Shown piece by piece: positions 20,282 through 28,317 of a stretch of DNA of 55,287 nucleotides (positions within the stretch are counted from its first letter, which is position 1; each line of letters starts with the position of its first letter). Both the position numbers and the translations under genes were made by a program. The notes below the pieces were generated by a model. It searched no databases, was not told the DNA's origin, and was given only the letters and a program-made list of their open reading frames with translations. Source of the stretch: Anaerolineae bacterium (GTDB taxonomy: Bacteria; Chloroflexota; Anaerolineae; Aggregatilineales; Phototrophicaceae); the NCBI GenBank assembly GCA_022820125.1, contig JAJEGA010000095.1, positions 1 through 55,287 on the forward strand, read 5' to 3'.

Positions 20282-21373
20282 ATGACCGTTTACGGCCGCA
20301 TCGACCTTCAATATCCCGACGGACGCAGCGAAACCTATCGCTTGGGCGCAGACGCAATCACCATGGGCAGCGCCGCCGACAATACCATTCAGGCGCTTAA
20401 CGCGGGCATGGCGCCGCGCCACCTCCGCATCCAGCTAATCGCGGAGGCCTTCATCCTGACCAATCTGGCGCCCGATCACCATACGACGATTGATGACGCG
20501 CCCGCGCCCGTTGACGAACCGACGCCCATTCCCGATGTCGCGCGCATTCGAGCGGGTGAACTAAGTATCGTGTTTTACCGCAGCAGTGACAATCCGACAG
20601 TGGCGATGAACCGGCTCAACGATGCCACGCAGGCGGCAGGCGTCGGATTCCGCGCCGAGCTCGAATCCAACAGCGTCCGCGTCTGGCAATACTCAAGCGC
20701 ATCCCAAGCGCTCAAGGTGACCAACACAACTGATAAAGCGGCTCTTTTTCACGTTGAAACTGCCGGTCTCTCCGCCGAATGGACCAGCCCCGACAGCCTG
20801 ACATTTTCCGTCGATGGCAACGACGCCATCGATCTGCTTTTCCAGGTCAAACCGACGCCAGCGCGGGAGCTGCCGCCGGGCGAATATCCCCTTGTCATCA
20901 CCGTCCGCCGGCTTGATGGGCGGGCGGGCGCGGTTCAACTCGTCTTGCTAATCCATCTCGGCGCCGTCGGCGGTTTGAGCGCAGCGCTAGACCCTCCCAG
21001 CCAGCAAGCGGGGAGGCCCTTTAGCCTGCGGCTGCGGAACCTAGGCAACGATGACTTAAGGCTCCGGTTGCGCCCGCGCCAAGACGAACGCGAGCTTCAG
21101 ATTAAGCTGGCGCAGGAAGCCCTCGTCCTCAGCCCTGGCGAGAGCGCAGCCATTGGCGTCATCGCCGAGCGGCGCCGTCCGATACTCGGCAAGCGATCCA
21201 ATTTAACATTCGCGCTGTTGGCGGAAGCGGACAAGCCAAATGATTTTGTCGTTGCCCTGCCCGCCAATATCACCGTTACCCCCTTGGTTGAATGGCGCGC
21301 GCTGATCGCCGCAGCGCTCGCGACCGTAATCGCGATCTTTGCCCTCGCCGCCCTGCTCTATCAACCACCCTAG
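20282..21373 (+). CDS. FHA-like, Ig-like-domain protein with C-terminal membrane helix (frameshifted)
   Basis: A 363-residue protein. Residues 1-95 resemble a forkhead-associated domain (ITMGSAADNTI, PRHLRIQ, FILTNLAP, IRAGELSIVFY), though the usual GR is GS, so phosphothreonine binding is uncertain. Residues 130-330 look like two beta-sandwich repeats (VRVWQYSSASQALKVTN; GRPFSLRLRNLGNDDLRLRL). A membrane helix lies at about 338-358 (LIAAALATVIAIFALAALL). The frame stops four codons later, but a -1 frame carries on with a plausible outer domain (next feature), so the original protein was probably about 90 residues longer. No family name can be given. Confidence 0.6.
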   Translation: MTVYGRIDLQYPDGRSETYRLGADAITMGSAADNTIQALNAGMAPRHLRIQLIAEAFILTNLAPDHHTTIDDAPAPVDEPTPIPDVARIRAGELSIVFYRSSDNPTVAMNRLNDATQAAGVGFRAELESNSVRVWQYSSASQALKVTNTTDKAALFHVETAGLSAEWTSPDSLTFSVDGNDAIDLLFQVKPTPARELPPGEYPLVITVRRLDGRAGAVQLVLLIHLGAVGGLSAALDPPSQQAGRPFSLRLRNLGNDDLRLRLRPRQDERELQIKLAQEALVLSPGESAAIGVIAERRRPILGKRSNLTFALLAEADKPNDFVVALPANITVTPLVEWRALIAAALATVIAIFALAALLYQPP

Positions 21374-21651
21374 CCGGCGAGGCGGACGCCGACTTCCAAA
21401 TCACGCTGACGCTAGACGACGAAATCGGCAACCGGACGACGCGCGCGCTGCCGATAACGATCCGCGATCCGGAATGTACGCCAATCCGAGATGCCTTGCT
21501 ATACACTGGTCCCGATTACCGCTTTGAACGCGCCAGCTGCGCGGTGCAAAACGTGAGGGTGCTGGCGAATGGCGACAATCCGGCGCAGCTCGAAGTGATC
21601 AGCGCTATCCCGCCGCCTGCATACCCGACAACTAGGGGACAAACCTTGTAG
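21374..21651 (+). pseudogene. out-of-frame C-terminal part of the FHA-like gene
   Basis: Directly after the TAG at 21371, the frame shifted by -1 reads about 90 residues of sensible protein (LAGEADADFQITLTLDDE, RALPITIRDPECTP, YRFERASCAVQNVRVL). It ends at the TAG within TTGTAG, part of a degenerate mobile-element-like palindrome. There is no start codon with an RBS, and no recognisable slippery heptamer at the junction. A single-base deletion or sequencing error is the simplest explanation. Confidence 0.5.
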
Positions 21652-21722
21652 GGGGTGCTTGTGGCTCGCCCGAAATAACCAAGAAAATCGCGGAAGCAAC
21701 TGTACTAGACCTAACCTAGCAA

Positions 21723-21751
21723 TTGTCACGCCGATATCGCTGGACTATAAT
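21723..21751 (+). promoter_or_regulatory. sigma-70 promoter of the chelatase gene
   Basis: TTGTCA (21723-21728), a 17-bp spacer and a perfect TATAAT (21746-21751). Transcription would begin near 21758. This excludes in-frame start codons at 21723 and 21750, which lie in the promoter, and supports ATG 21795. Confidence 0.7.
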
Positions 21752-21794
21752 GGCGCATTCAGTTGGAGCGAGTGCCAAGGACATAAGCAGATTC

Positions 21795-22916
21795 ATGAGC
21801 AATCGACCGCCCGTTTACCCTTTCACCGCCATCGTCGGCCAAGACATGATGAAACTCGCATTAATCCTCAATGCCATCGATATGCGCATCGGCGGCGTCC
21901 TGATTCGCGGCGAACGCGGCACCGGCAAGTCCACCGCCGCCCGCGCCTTGGCCGCCCTGCTGCCGGAGATTGATGTCATCGCCGATTCACCCTTCAACGA
22001 TGATCCCTTCCGCCGCGAGTCCTGGTCCGACTTTGCGCGCGGCAAATACGACGATTGCGACGAGATTCCCACAGCGCGCCGGCGCATCAGCTTTGTCGAC
22101 TTGCCCGTCAGCGCCACCGAGGATCGCGTCGTCGGCACCCTGGATATCGAAAAAGCGATTCAATTCGGCGAGCGCCACTTTGACACCGGCGTCCTGGCCA
22201 ACGCCAATCGCGGCATTCTATACGTCGATGAGATTAACCTGCTTGATGACCACATCGTCGATTTGCTGCTCGATAGCGCCGCCATGGGCGTCAACATCGT
22301 CGAGCGCGAAGGCATCAGCTTCAGCCATCCGGCGCGTTTTATTCTGGTCGGCACCATGAACCCGGAAGAAGGCGACCTGCGCCCGCAGCTGCTCGACCGC
22401 TTCGCCCTCTCCGTCGATGTCACCGGCATCAAAGACGCCGCCGACCGCATCGAAATTCTCGAGCGCCATATCGCTTACGAAAACGGTCCGCTCGACTTCA
22501 AAGACGATTGGGATCCGGTTGATCAAGAATTGTCGCTGCGCATCGCCGCCGCCCGCGAAATCATTGATGACGTCAGCCATAAGACGCAGGACTTGCGCGT
22601 CATCGCCAGCATCACCAGCGACCTGCGTATCGACGGCCATCGCGCCGATCTGGTCATCCTGAAAGCGGCGCGCGCGCACGCCGCCTTTGAAGGGCGCAAA
22701 GCCATCAATGACCGCGATATCACCATCGCCATCCGCCTGACCATCCCGCATCGCCTCAAGCGGGGCCCCTTCAACGACGCCCAAGCCGACCTCAACGCGG
22801 TCGAATCAGCCGTTGACGAAAAACGCCAGGAAATTGGCGAAGGCGAAGAAGCGGGCGAATTCAGCGAAGACAGCGACGAGCAGGCGGCGCAGACTAAAAA
22901 AAAAGTGAGACTGTAA
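21795..22916 (+). CDS. chlI: magnesium/cobalt chelatase AAA+ subunit (ChlI/BchI-like), zero-frame product
   Basis: A 373-residue AAA+ ATPase of the chelatase/MoxR group. YPFTAIVGQ at the start is typical of ChlI/BchI. Walker A is GERGTGKST (39-47), Walker B ILYVDEIN (141-148), with the ChlI-type inserts VDLPVSATEDRVVGTLDIE and sensor GTMNPEEGDLRPQLLDRF. It ends in an acidic tail just after an A9 run. Such subunits form a hexamer that powers insertion of Mg2+ into protoporphyrin or, with CobN, Co2+ into hydrogenobyrinic acid diamide. No other chlorophyll gene is seen here, so cobalt is the likelier metal. The ChlD-type domain continues in the -1 frame. Confidence 0.85.
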   Translation: MSNRPPVYPFTAIVGQDMMKLALILNAIDMRIGGVLIRGERGTGKSTAARALAALLPEIDVIADSPFNDDPFRRESWSDFARGKYDDCDEIPTARRRISFVDLPVSATEDRVVGTLDIEKAIQFGERHFDTGVLANANRGILYVDEINLLDDHIVDLLLDSAAMGVNIVEREGISFSHPARFILVGTMNPEEGDLRPQLLDRFALSVDVTGIKDAADRIEILERHIAYENGPLDFKDDWDPVDQELSLRIAAAREIIDDVSHKTQDLRVIASITSDLRIDGHRADLVILKAARAHAAFEGRKAINDRDITIAIRLTIPHRLKRGPFNDAQADLNAVESAVDEKRQEIGEGEEAGEFSEDSDEQAAQTKKKVRL

Positions 22917-22965
22917 GCGGCGAAGGCGAGCCCCAAGATCAAGAACTCGGGCAGGCCGAAGCCGC
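22882..22965 (+). promoter_or_regulatory. putative programmed -1 frameshift signal (SD-like element, A9 slippery run, stem-loop)
   Basis: Zero-frame codons at 22896-22904 are AAA AAA AAA followed by GTG and, three codons on, TAA (22914-22916). The run contains the classic A-AAA-AAA slippery heptamer. Slipping back one base continues as AGT GAG ACT into the ChlD frame. AGGCGG (22882-22887) precedes it by 8 nt. A stem-loop follows at 22917-22965: GCGGC/GCCGC, then GGC/GCC, then GCCC/GGGC, separated by small symmetric internal loops, 12 pairs in all. All three parts of a dnaX-like signal are present. Confidence 0.65.
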
Positions 22966-23872
22966 CCCCCAAGATGTCTTCCCCACCGCGGACGCGCGCT
23001 GGTGGGAAGGCGGGCAGCAAATCCAATCCCAAGCCGAGTTCGAAACGCGCAAGCTCAACACCCAGCTCGACCGCATGACGCGCCGTCAATCCGGGCGGCG
23101 CTCCACCACCCGCACCGATCGCAAACGCGGGCGCTACGTCCGCGCCAGGCAAGCGGGCGAGAAGCCGCGCGATATCGCCTTTGACGCCACCTTGCGCGCC
23201 GCCGCCCCCTTCCAGGTCGAGCGCGATGAGCAGAAGCGGGAAACGGGCATGGCTTACGCCCTGCGCAAAACCGACCTGCAAGAAAAGGTCCGTGTGCGCA
23301 AAGCCGCCAATCTCATCATGTTCACCGTCGACGCCTCCTGGAGCATGGCGGTCTCCGAGCGCATGCAAGCGACCAAAGGCGCCATCATGTCGCTGCTCAC
23401 CGATGCCTACCAGCGTCGCGACCGCGTCGGGTTGGTCGTCTTTCAAAAGGACCGCGCCTCGCTGGTGCTGCCGCCGACCAACTCGGTCGTGCTGGCAAAG
23501 GAGGCGATGGCTGATATCCCGGTCGGCGGCAAGACGCCGCTGTCAGCCGGGCTGCTGCTGACCTACGAAGCGGTCATGCGCGAGAAGAATCTGAATCCCG
23601 ATGTTATGCCGATGATGATCCTGCTGACCGATGGCGCCGGCAATGTCTCCATCAGCGACTCGGTCTCGCCGCAAGACGAAGCGCATTCGATCGCGCGCAA
23701 AATCCACGAAGCCGAAATCCGCACCGTCACCATCAATATGGAGCACGTCGCCTTCGATCAAGGCTTGGCGCAGCGCCTCGCCGATCAACTGGGCGGACCC
23801 TGCTATACGCTGGCGCAGATCCGCGCTGACAGCCTGCTCGATACCGTCCGCGCGGAAATGGACAAGATCTAA
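22904..23872 (+). CDS. chlD: ChlD/BchD-like C-terminal part (acidic linker plus VWA domain), -1 frame
   Basis: 322 codons open in the -1 frame right after the A9 run. With the upstream AAA+ part this gives a product of about 692 residues, normal for the medium chelatase subunit. The first 60 residues are acidic and Gln/Pro-rich, as in the ChlD linker. Then comes a basic stretch and a von Willebrand A domain with a complete metal-ion site: DASWS (Asp-x-Ser-x-Ser), GGKTPLSAGL (Thr) and LLTDGAGN (Asp). The domain binds the large subunit (CobN or ChlH). The only ATG in this frame with any context (23075) lies inside the linker, so expression by frameshift fusion is favoured. Confidence 0.78.
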   Translation, partial: SETVSGEGEPQDQELGQAEAAPQDVFPTADARWWEGGQQIQSQAEFETRKLNTQLDRMTRRQSGRRSTTRTDRKRGRYVRARQAGEKPRDIAFDATLRAAAPFQVERDEQKRETGMAYALRKTDLQEKVRVRKAANLIMFTVDASWSMAVSERMQATKGAIMSLLTDAYQRRDRVGLVVFQKDRASLVLPPTNSVVLAKEAMADIPVGGKTPLSAGLLLTYEAVMREKNLNPDVMPMMILLTDGAGNVSISDSVSPQDEAHSIARKIHEAEIRTVTINMEHVAFDQGLAQRLADQLGGPCYTLAQIRADSLLDTVRAEMDKI

Positions 23873-23972
23873 CCGCAATTGAAAACCGTCCTGATGGTTG
23901 CAACACGGTAGATACAACGCCCGTAATACAAAATGAAGGGACCCGTAGAACAACGATTATCATGGAGTAATC

Positions 23973-24167
23973 ATGATGACGGAGAACGATTACGGCGAGC
24001 GTATTGCGAGAATTGAGGGCGCTCAGGACTTCATGGTGGCGGAGCTTCGGCGCGCGCGAATATCCGCCGGGATCGCCTGGGGTTTGCTTGTGGCATTCCT
24101 GGTAGTGGCAGCCGCCGTCGGCGTAACGTTCGGGGAGTCGTTACTGCGAAATTGTGGATGGGGATAG
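23973..24167 (+). CDS. small single-span membrane protein
   Basis: A 64-residue protein: charged N-terminus (ENDYGERIARIEGAQDF), then one hydrophobic helix (residues 32-54, IAWGLLVAFLVVAAAVGVTF). GGAG lies five bases before ATG 23973; a second ATG follows at once. No family recognised. Confidence 0.5.
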   Translation: MMTENDYGERIARIEGAQDFMVAELRRARISAGIAWGLLVAFLVVAAAVGVTFGESLLRNCGWG

Positions 24168-24228
24168 CAATCGGGAACACGTCGCGAAGAACGAAATTTC
24201 CGCGTCACGATTGAGCCGTGCGCCGCCG

Positions 24229-24330
24229 TCATTTGCGTGTCCAGAACCGCCTGATAATCAACCAGACAATCGCCACGATGATGGCAATTATCCCCACTAT
24301 CATAAGCTCAGTTGTGTATAGATCTGGCAA
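24229..24330 (-). CDS. 33-residue transmembrane microprotein (putative)
   Basis: Starts at TTG 24330 with AAGGAGT at ideal spacing (GGAG at 24337-24340). It reads LPDLYTTELMIVGIIAIIVA, then IVWLIIRRFWTRK and TGA. One hydrophobic helix with a positively charged C-terminal end gives an N-out or bitopic topology. The length is below usual gene-calling limits. Support comes from the RBS and hydrophobic pattern only. Apart from this, the stretch 24168-24544 shows nothing but A+T-rich DNA. Confidence 0.45.
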   Translation of the reverse strand: MPDLYTTELMIVGIIAIIVAIVWLIIRRFWTRK

Positions 24331-24544
24331 AAGTTACTCCTTTTCCATCTATGTGTCCCATCTTCATTCTATGAGAATGCGCTAAGTGTGTCAATTCTAT
24401 TTGTATATTATGCACAGTTTAACACCGTGTATAGATGTATATTTGAAACGATATCGCTCTTCTTTTCGAGCTTATCAGCAACTTGTCGCAAGCTATTTCA
24501 GAAGCCGATATAGTCAATCCAGGTTAGATCAAAAGAGTCTGCTT

Positions 24545-24750
24545 ATGAACAGAATCCGCGTGGTCAAACTCTCCGGCTCGCCCTACGACATGGGCTATGC
24601 GCATGGCGAGCGCTTCCGCGACGAAATCCGCCACTTCACCGAAGAGCGCGTCCGCCTCTGCCAATCGCCCGAATGGACCGGGCGCAGCCTGTCCCAAGCA
24701 GCCGCCATCGCCCTCGCCGAAGACTGCGTCGCCGAGCATCAAGCTTACGC
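24545..24750 (+). pseudogene. truncated duplicate of the C45-type hydrolase gene
   Basis: The 206 bp from ATG 24545 match 26114-26319 without gaps and at more than 90 per cent identity (DMGYAHGERFRDEIRHFTEE, RVRLCQSPEWTGR). After CAAGCTTACGC the similarity stops abruptly. The frame continues to 24898 with 49 unrelated residues, so the nucleophile Cys and the whole catalytic domain are absent. Confidence 0.8.
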
Positions 24751-25320
24751 CAATACTTCACAGGCGAAGGCATCAACGCCTCGTTTCTGGATCATCGCAC
24801 GCGCGGTTTTGGGCAGCGCCGCTACTTTGTCTTCCCCTTGCATCGACAAGACCAATAGGCTCATCTGGCATTCAAATGTCGCGGAAGACAAACTGTAAGT
24901 GACCCTGGTGGTGGTGCTGACAGGAATCTGGCCGTTGCGCGGCCTGGTCATATCGAGGTACATGAATATCGATCTTGCGATCTCTTTGATGGCTGCCCAT
25001 TCTTCCGCGCTTCGCGGAGGCCTCCCCATCGCCCCGTCATAGTCAACCGTATTCCGAAGTCGCTCCACCCATTCCCTTTCAAAGTCAGCCAAGGCTATAG
25101 GATCATATGGGCGTGTCGGGATGTGGCGGTTTGACCAAACATACGAATTTACTGGGTCAATGTAGCCCAAATCACCCGGCGCCAAGTCTTCTTTAATGAC
25201 TTGGTCATAGACTGGGATGTAGACAGCGGCGGACTGTTCTTTTTCAGCCGAGCGCCAGCTGCCAAGCAAGAAACCGAGCATTGTCATCGCTATACCGATG
25301 GAAAGCGCGCCAAACTTCAT
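24745..25320 (-). CDS. secreted or membrane-anchored protein of unknown function
   Basis: A 191-residue protein with an N-terminal signal or anchor (MKFGALSIGIAMTMLGFLLG) and a hydrophilic outer part rich in Tyr, Pro and Arg (YIPVYDQVIKEDLAPGDLGY, RPYDPIALADFEREW). ATG 25320 has AGAGG eight bases upstream. Its stop codon (24745-24747) lies inside the truncated C45 fragment on the other strand, so its last few residues are probably a product of the junction. No family recognised. Surroundings are A+T-rich. Confidence 0.5.
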   Translation of the reverse strand: MKFGALSIGIAMTMLGFLLGSWRSAEKEQSAAVYIPVYDQVIKEDLAPGDLGYIDPVNSYVWSNRHIPTRPYDPIALADFEREWVERLRNTVDYDGAMGRPPRSAEEWAAIKEIARSIFMYLDMTRPRNGQIPVSTTTRVTYSLSSATFECQMSLLVLSMQGEDKVAALPKTARAMIQKRGVDAFACEVLA

Positions 25321-25375
25321 TCTCCTCACCTCTCCCCCTCATAAGCGACTGATAGACTTTGCATCCACAATGCGA

Positions 25376-25403
25376 AAGCCCACCTGAGTGTTCCAGTGGG
25401 CTT
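25376..25403. terminator. hairpin between two minus-strand genes
   Basis: AAGCCCAC (25376-25383) and GTGGGCTT (25396-25403) form a perfect 8-bp stem with a 12-nt loop. It lies after the end of the gene at 25521-25886 and could end its transcript, although no long T tract follows. Confidence 0.45.
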
Positions 25404-25520
25404 CACGCTCTTATGCATTGACGAAGCAAGTAAAGTGAAACTGACGATCGCTCACATGCTGATCCTGGTTGTAGTTGTGATAATGGCCATGTGTGCCGAA
25501 CTCCAGCCTCCGTCTACCGT

Positions 25521-25886
25521 CTAGTCCGCGCAAGTCCGAGATACCGTTGTGTAGATGTAATAGGGAACCCATTGTGTCCCGATGTTCTTCCCTACATTGA
25601 CTGAGACTTTGGAATAGGTCTCGTGGTGTTGAACCGAATTGACTCCCCCAGTGAACTTCGGCCAGGGAGACCAGCCATAAGAGCGAAATTTGGCCTTCGC
25701 TCCGGGTTCGTCCTCGCTCGAAGTACGAATGGTTACCCAGCCGGCTGCTTCGCCACCAGTAGTAAGGTTTTCCCTACACAAGCCTCGAACATCGGGCAAG
25801 CTGATTGATGCCATCGTTTGCGACAAACATGCTAGCGACAGCAACACGGTGACAACGATCATGACCCTACAAAGCCGCTTCGTCAT
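25521..25886 (-). CDS. small secreted protein of unknown function
   Basis: A 121-residue protein. Signal peptide of about 28 residues (MTKRLCRVMIVVTVLLSLAC to TMAS), then a basic, aromatic-rich mature part with two Cys (GLCRENL and SRTCAD at the very end) that might form a disulphide. AAGGAGT five to six bases before ATG 25886 sets the start. Cys20 lies within the hydrophobic core (SLAC) and could be a lipobox, which is an alternative to cleavage after TMA. No family recognised. Confidence 0.55.
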   Translation of the reverse strand: MTKRLCRVMIVVTVLLSLACLSQTMASISLPDVRGLCRENLTTGGEAAGWVTIRTSSEDEPGAKAKFRSYGWSPWPKFTGGVNSVQHHETYSKVSVNVGKNIGTQWVPYYIYTTVSRTCAD

Positions 25887-26113
25887 TTCGACTCCTTCCT
25901 TCATAGATACTTAACGTCACCACACTTTTCATATACGGATGTTACTTGTCCAATCAAAAGAAATTTGTATATTTTATACAATCATTATGCTGTTCTATGA
26001 TTCATTGCGTCTAACTTTAGTCATATCCAAGCATAAAAAGCTGCGAACATCTGTTGTTAGATCAACTTTCAAATCCCTGCCATTTCACTTACAATTCCAA
26101 AAAGGAGGCAACT

Positions 26114-27205
26114 ATGAAGCGCATCCGGGTTATCAAGTTAGCAGGCGCGCCCTACGACATGGGCTATGCGCATGGCGAGCGCTTCCGCGACGAAATTCGC
26201 CACTTCACCGAAGAGCGGGTCCGCCTCTGCCAATCGCCCGAATGGACCGGGCGCGGCCTGTCACAAGCCGCCGTCATCGCCCTCGCCGAAGCCTGCGTCG
26301 CCGAGCATCAAGCTTACGCGACCGATCTCATGGAAGAGTTGCAGGGCATCGCCGACGCCACCAACCTCAGCCTGGCGGAGCTGGTCATCAACAACGGCTT
26401 CACCGATTTCATCGATACCATCTACAACTTGGGCGATATCGCCGTTCCCGCCCTCACGCCCCCGTTAGTCGCTGACAATTGCACCGCCTTCATGATCCCG
26501 CCGAACCGCAGCGCGACGGGGGCCGCCTTCTTCGGCCAAACCTGGGACATGCACGCCTCCGCCACGCCTTACGTCATCCTGATCCACGGCGAGCCGGATG
26601 ACGCGCCGAGCTTCCTCGCCTTCACCGTCACCGGCTGCGTCGGCATGATTGGCATGAACAGCGCCGGCATCACCGTCGGCGTCAACAACCTGATGGCCAC
26701 CGATGGCCAAATCGGCGTCACCTGGCCCTTCGTCGTGCGCAAAATCTTGCAACAGGACGATCTCGACGCGGCGCTAAAATGCCTCACCGGCGCCAAGCTC
26801 GCGGGCGCGCACAATTATATGCTCATGGATGGAAACGGCCGCGGCTATGAAGTCGAAGCCATGTCCAGCAGGCATCACGTCCGTGAACTCGCTGACGAGA
26901 CGATCAGCCACACCAACCATTGCCTGATTCAGAAGAATCTCGATGTCGCGCGCGAGCGACCGCCGGATTCGCAGAACAGCTCGGAGAATCGGCTGCGCCG
27001 CGCGGACGAACTCTTGGCGAAGGATGACATCAGCATCGACGACCTCATGGCGCTGACGCGAGACGGCGTGGCGATCTGCACGCGCCCACAACCGCCGAAC
27101 CACGTTGAAAGCTGCGGCGCCGCCATCATGAGCCCCGCAACCGGCGACTTCTGGTCGGTCTGGGGCATCCCAGCGGATAACGAATACGAGCATTTCGTCA
27201 TTTGA
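26114..27205 (+). CDS. C45-family autoproteolytic acyltransferase/hydrolase
   Basis: A 363-residue Ntn-hydrolase of the acyl-CoA:6-aminopenicillanate acyltransferase (C45) family. Residues 1-122 form the pro-part (GAPYDMGYAHGERFRDEI). Cys123 in ADNCTAFMIP should be the nucleophile freed by self-cleavage. It is followed by FFGQTWDMHAS, FTVTGCVGMIGMNSAGITVG, NNL and the SHTNHCL segment typical of the family. Natural substrates of bacterial members are mostly unknown (amides of amino acids or acyl groups). AAAGGAGG precedes ATG 26114. A truncated duplicate lies 1.4 kb upstream. Confidence 0.85.
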   Translation: MKRIRVIKLAGAPYDMGYAHGERFRDEIRHFTEERVRLCQSPEWTGRGLSQAAVIALAEACVAEHQAYATDLMEELQGIADATNLSLAELVINNGFTDFIDTIYNLGDIAVPALTPPLVADNCTAFMIPPNRSATGAAFFGQTWDMHASATPYVILIHGEPDDAPSFLAFTVTGCVGMIGMNSAGITVGVNNLMATDGQIGVTWPFVVRKILQQDDLDAALKCLTGAKLAGAHNYMLMDGNGRGYEVEAMSSRHHVRELADETISHTNHCLIQKNLDVARERPPDSQNSSENRLRRADELLAKDDISIDDLMALTRDGVAICTRPQPPNHVESCGAAIMSPATGDFWSVWGIPADNEYEHFVI

Positions 27206-27277
27206 GCGGAGCGTCCGCTCTCGAAGCGCGAAACTGCCCTTATACTGGTGTTAGGGACAAATGAGGGCGGTGCAGAC

Positions 27278-28186
27278 ATGATGGAGTCGAAGCAGGTACG
27301 GATATTTGGCATCCCCATGGACTTGGGGCAAAGTCGACGGGGCGTGGATATGGGCCCCAGCGCGATTCGCTACGCGCAACTGCACGAGAAGCTGCGCGCG
27401 CTTGGCTACCATACCGCGGACGAAGGCAACATTCACGTCGCCCAAGCCGAGCAGACTCCGGCTCTAATGCGCGCCTATGCGAACGCGCACTTCCTGCCGC
27501 AGGTGGCGAGCATCTGCCAGGCAACCTACGATGCTATCCGCGCCACCTGGAGAAGCGGTGAATTCGGCTTGTTCCTGGGCGGCGACCACAGCCTGAGCGT
27601 CGGCACGGTCTCGGCGGCGGCGCAGCGCGGCAAGCTGGGCCTCCTCTGGGTTGACGCGCATACCGATATGAATACGCCCGCCAGCTCGCCTTCGGGCAAT
27701 ATCCACGGCATGGCGCTCGCCTGTCTGCTCGGCGAGGGTCCAGCGGAATTGGTGAACATCGGTTATGAGGGCGCCAAGCTTTCGCCGGAACAAATCATCG
27801 TCATCGGCGCCCACGACATCGACCGCGAGGAAAGAATCCGCGTGAAGCAAAGCGGCATTCGCGTCTACACCATGCGCGATGTCGACGAGCGCGGCATCCC
27901 GCATCTGGCGAGCGAGATCCGGCGGCAATTCGCCGACATGGACGCGATTCACGTCAGCCTCGATATGGACTCCTGCGACCCGCAATTCGCCGTCGGCGTC
28001 GGCACGCCGGTTTCAGGCGGTTTGAGCTATCGGGAGGCTCACCTGCTGATGAAACTGATTTCGGACTCGGGCCAGGTGCGCTCGATGGATGTGGTTGAAT
28101 GCAATCCCATCCTGGACGATCACAACCGCACCGGCATCCTGGCAGTTGATCTGATCATGAGTATGCTGGGCGACAAATTCTTGTAA
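27278..28186 (+). CDS. rocF: arginase
   Basis: A 302-residue ureohydrolase converting arginine to ornithine and urea. Manganese motifs: GGDHSLSVG, WVDAHTDMNTP and SLDMDSCDP. SGNIHGMALAC and GVGTPVSGGLSYREA favour arginase over agmatinase. The start at ATG 27278 follows a purine-rich GAGGGCGG; a GTG at 27248 would add ten residues. It is followed by alanine dehydrogenase, which fits amino-acid nitrogen catabolism. Confidence 0.9.
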   Translation: MMESKQVRIFGIPMDLGQSRRGVDMGPSAIRYAQLHEKLRALGYHTADEGNIHVAQAEQTPALMRAYANAHFLPQVASICQATYDAIRATWRSGEFGLFLGGDHSLSVGTVSAAAQRGKLGLLWVDAHTDMNTPASSPSGNIHGMALACLLGEGPAELVNIGYEGAKLSPEQIIVIGAHDIDREERIRVKQSGIRVYTMRDVDERGIPHLASEIRRQFADMDAIHVSLDMDSCDPQFAVGVGTPVSGGLSYREAHLLMKLISDSGQVRSMDVVECNPILDDHNRTGILAVDLIMSMLGDKFL

Positions 28187-28258
28187 CTCGTCTGCGCCGC
28201 GCGCGTCTCCCGCGATAGCGCTCATTCGTCTGATATTAGGCATAATGTACGAAAACGC

Positions 28259-28286
28259 TGGACATTTTTCCTACATGGTGTATAAT
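28259..28286 (+). promoter_or_regulatory. sigma-70 promoter of ald
   Basis: TGGACA (28259-28264), a 16-bp spacer and a perfect TATAAT (28281-28286); start near 28293, 25 nt before ATG 28318. GGAG lies just before the start codon. Confidence 0.6.
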
Positions 28287-28317
28287 GACAGTAGAGAATT
28301 GACGCGGGAGCGCGACC

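Noticed and set aside
22896..22904. A9 run as a simple sequencing or assembly error
   Set aside because: Kept as the main alternative but not preferred. The zero frame ends at once with a ChlI-sized product, and SD-like and stem-loop elements are placed as in known frameshift signals.
21795..22916. MoxR-type AAA ATPase with unrelated VWA protein
   Set aside because: The YPFTAIVGQ start, the ChlI-specific inserts and the acidic linker leading into the VWA domain fit the chelatase I/D pair better.
22523..23446. Long minus-strand frame across the chelatase gene
   Set aside because: It overlaps both halves of a gene with clear AAA+ and VWA motifs and shows only low-complexity antisense sequence.
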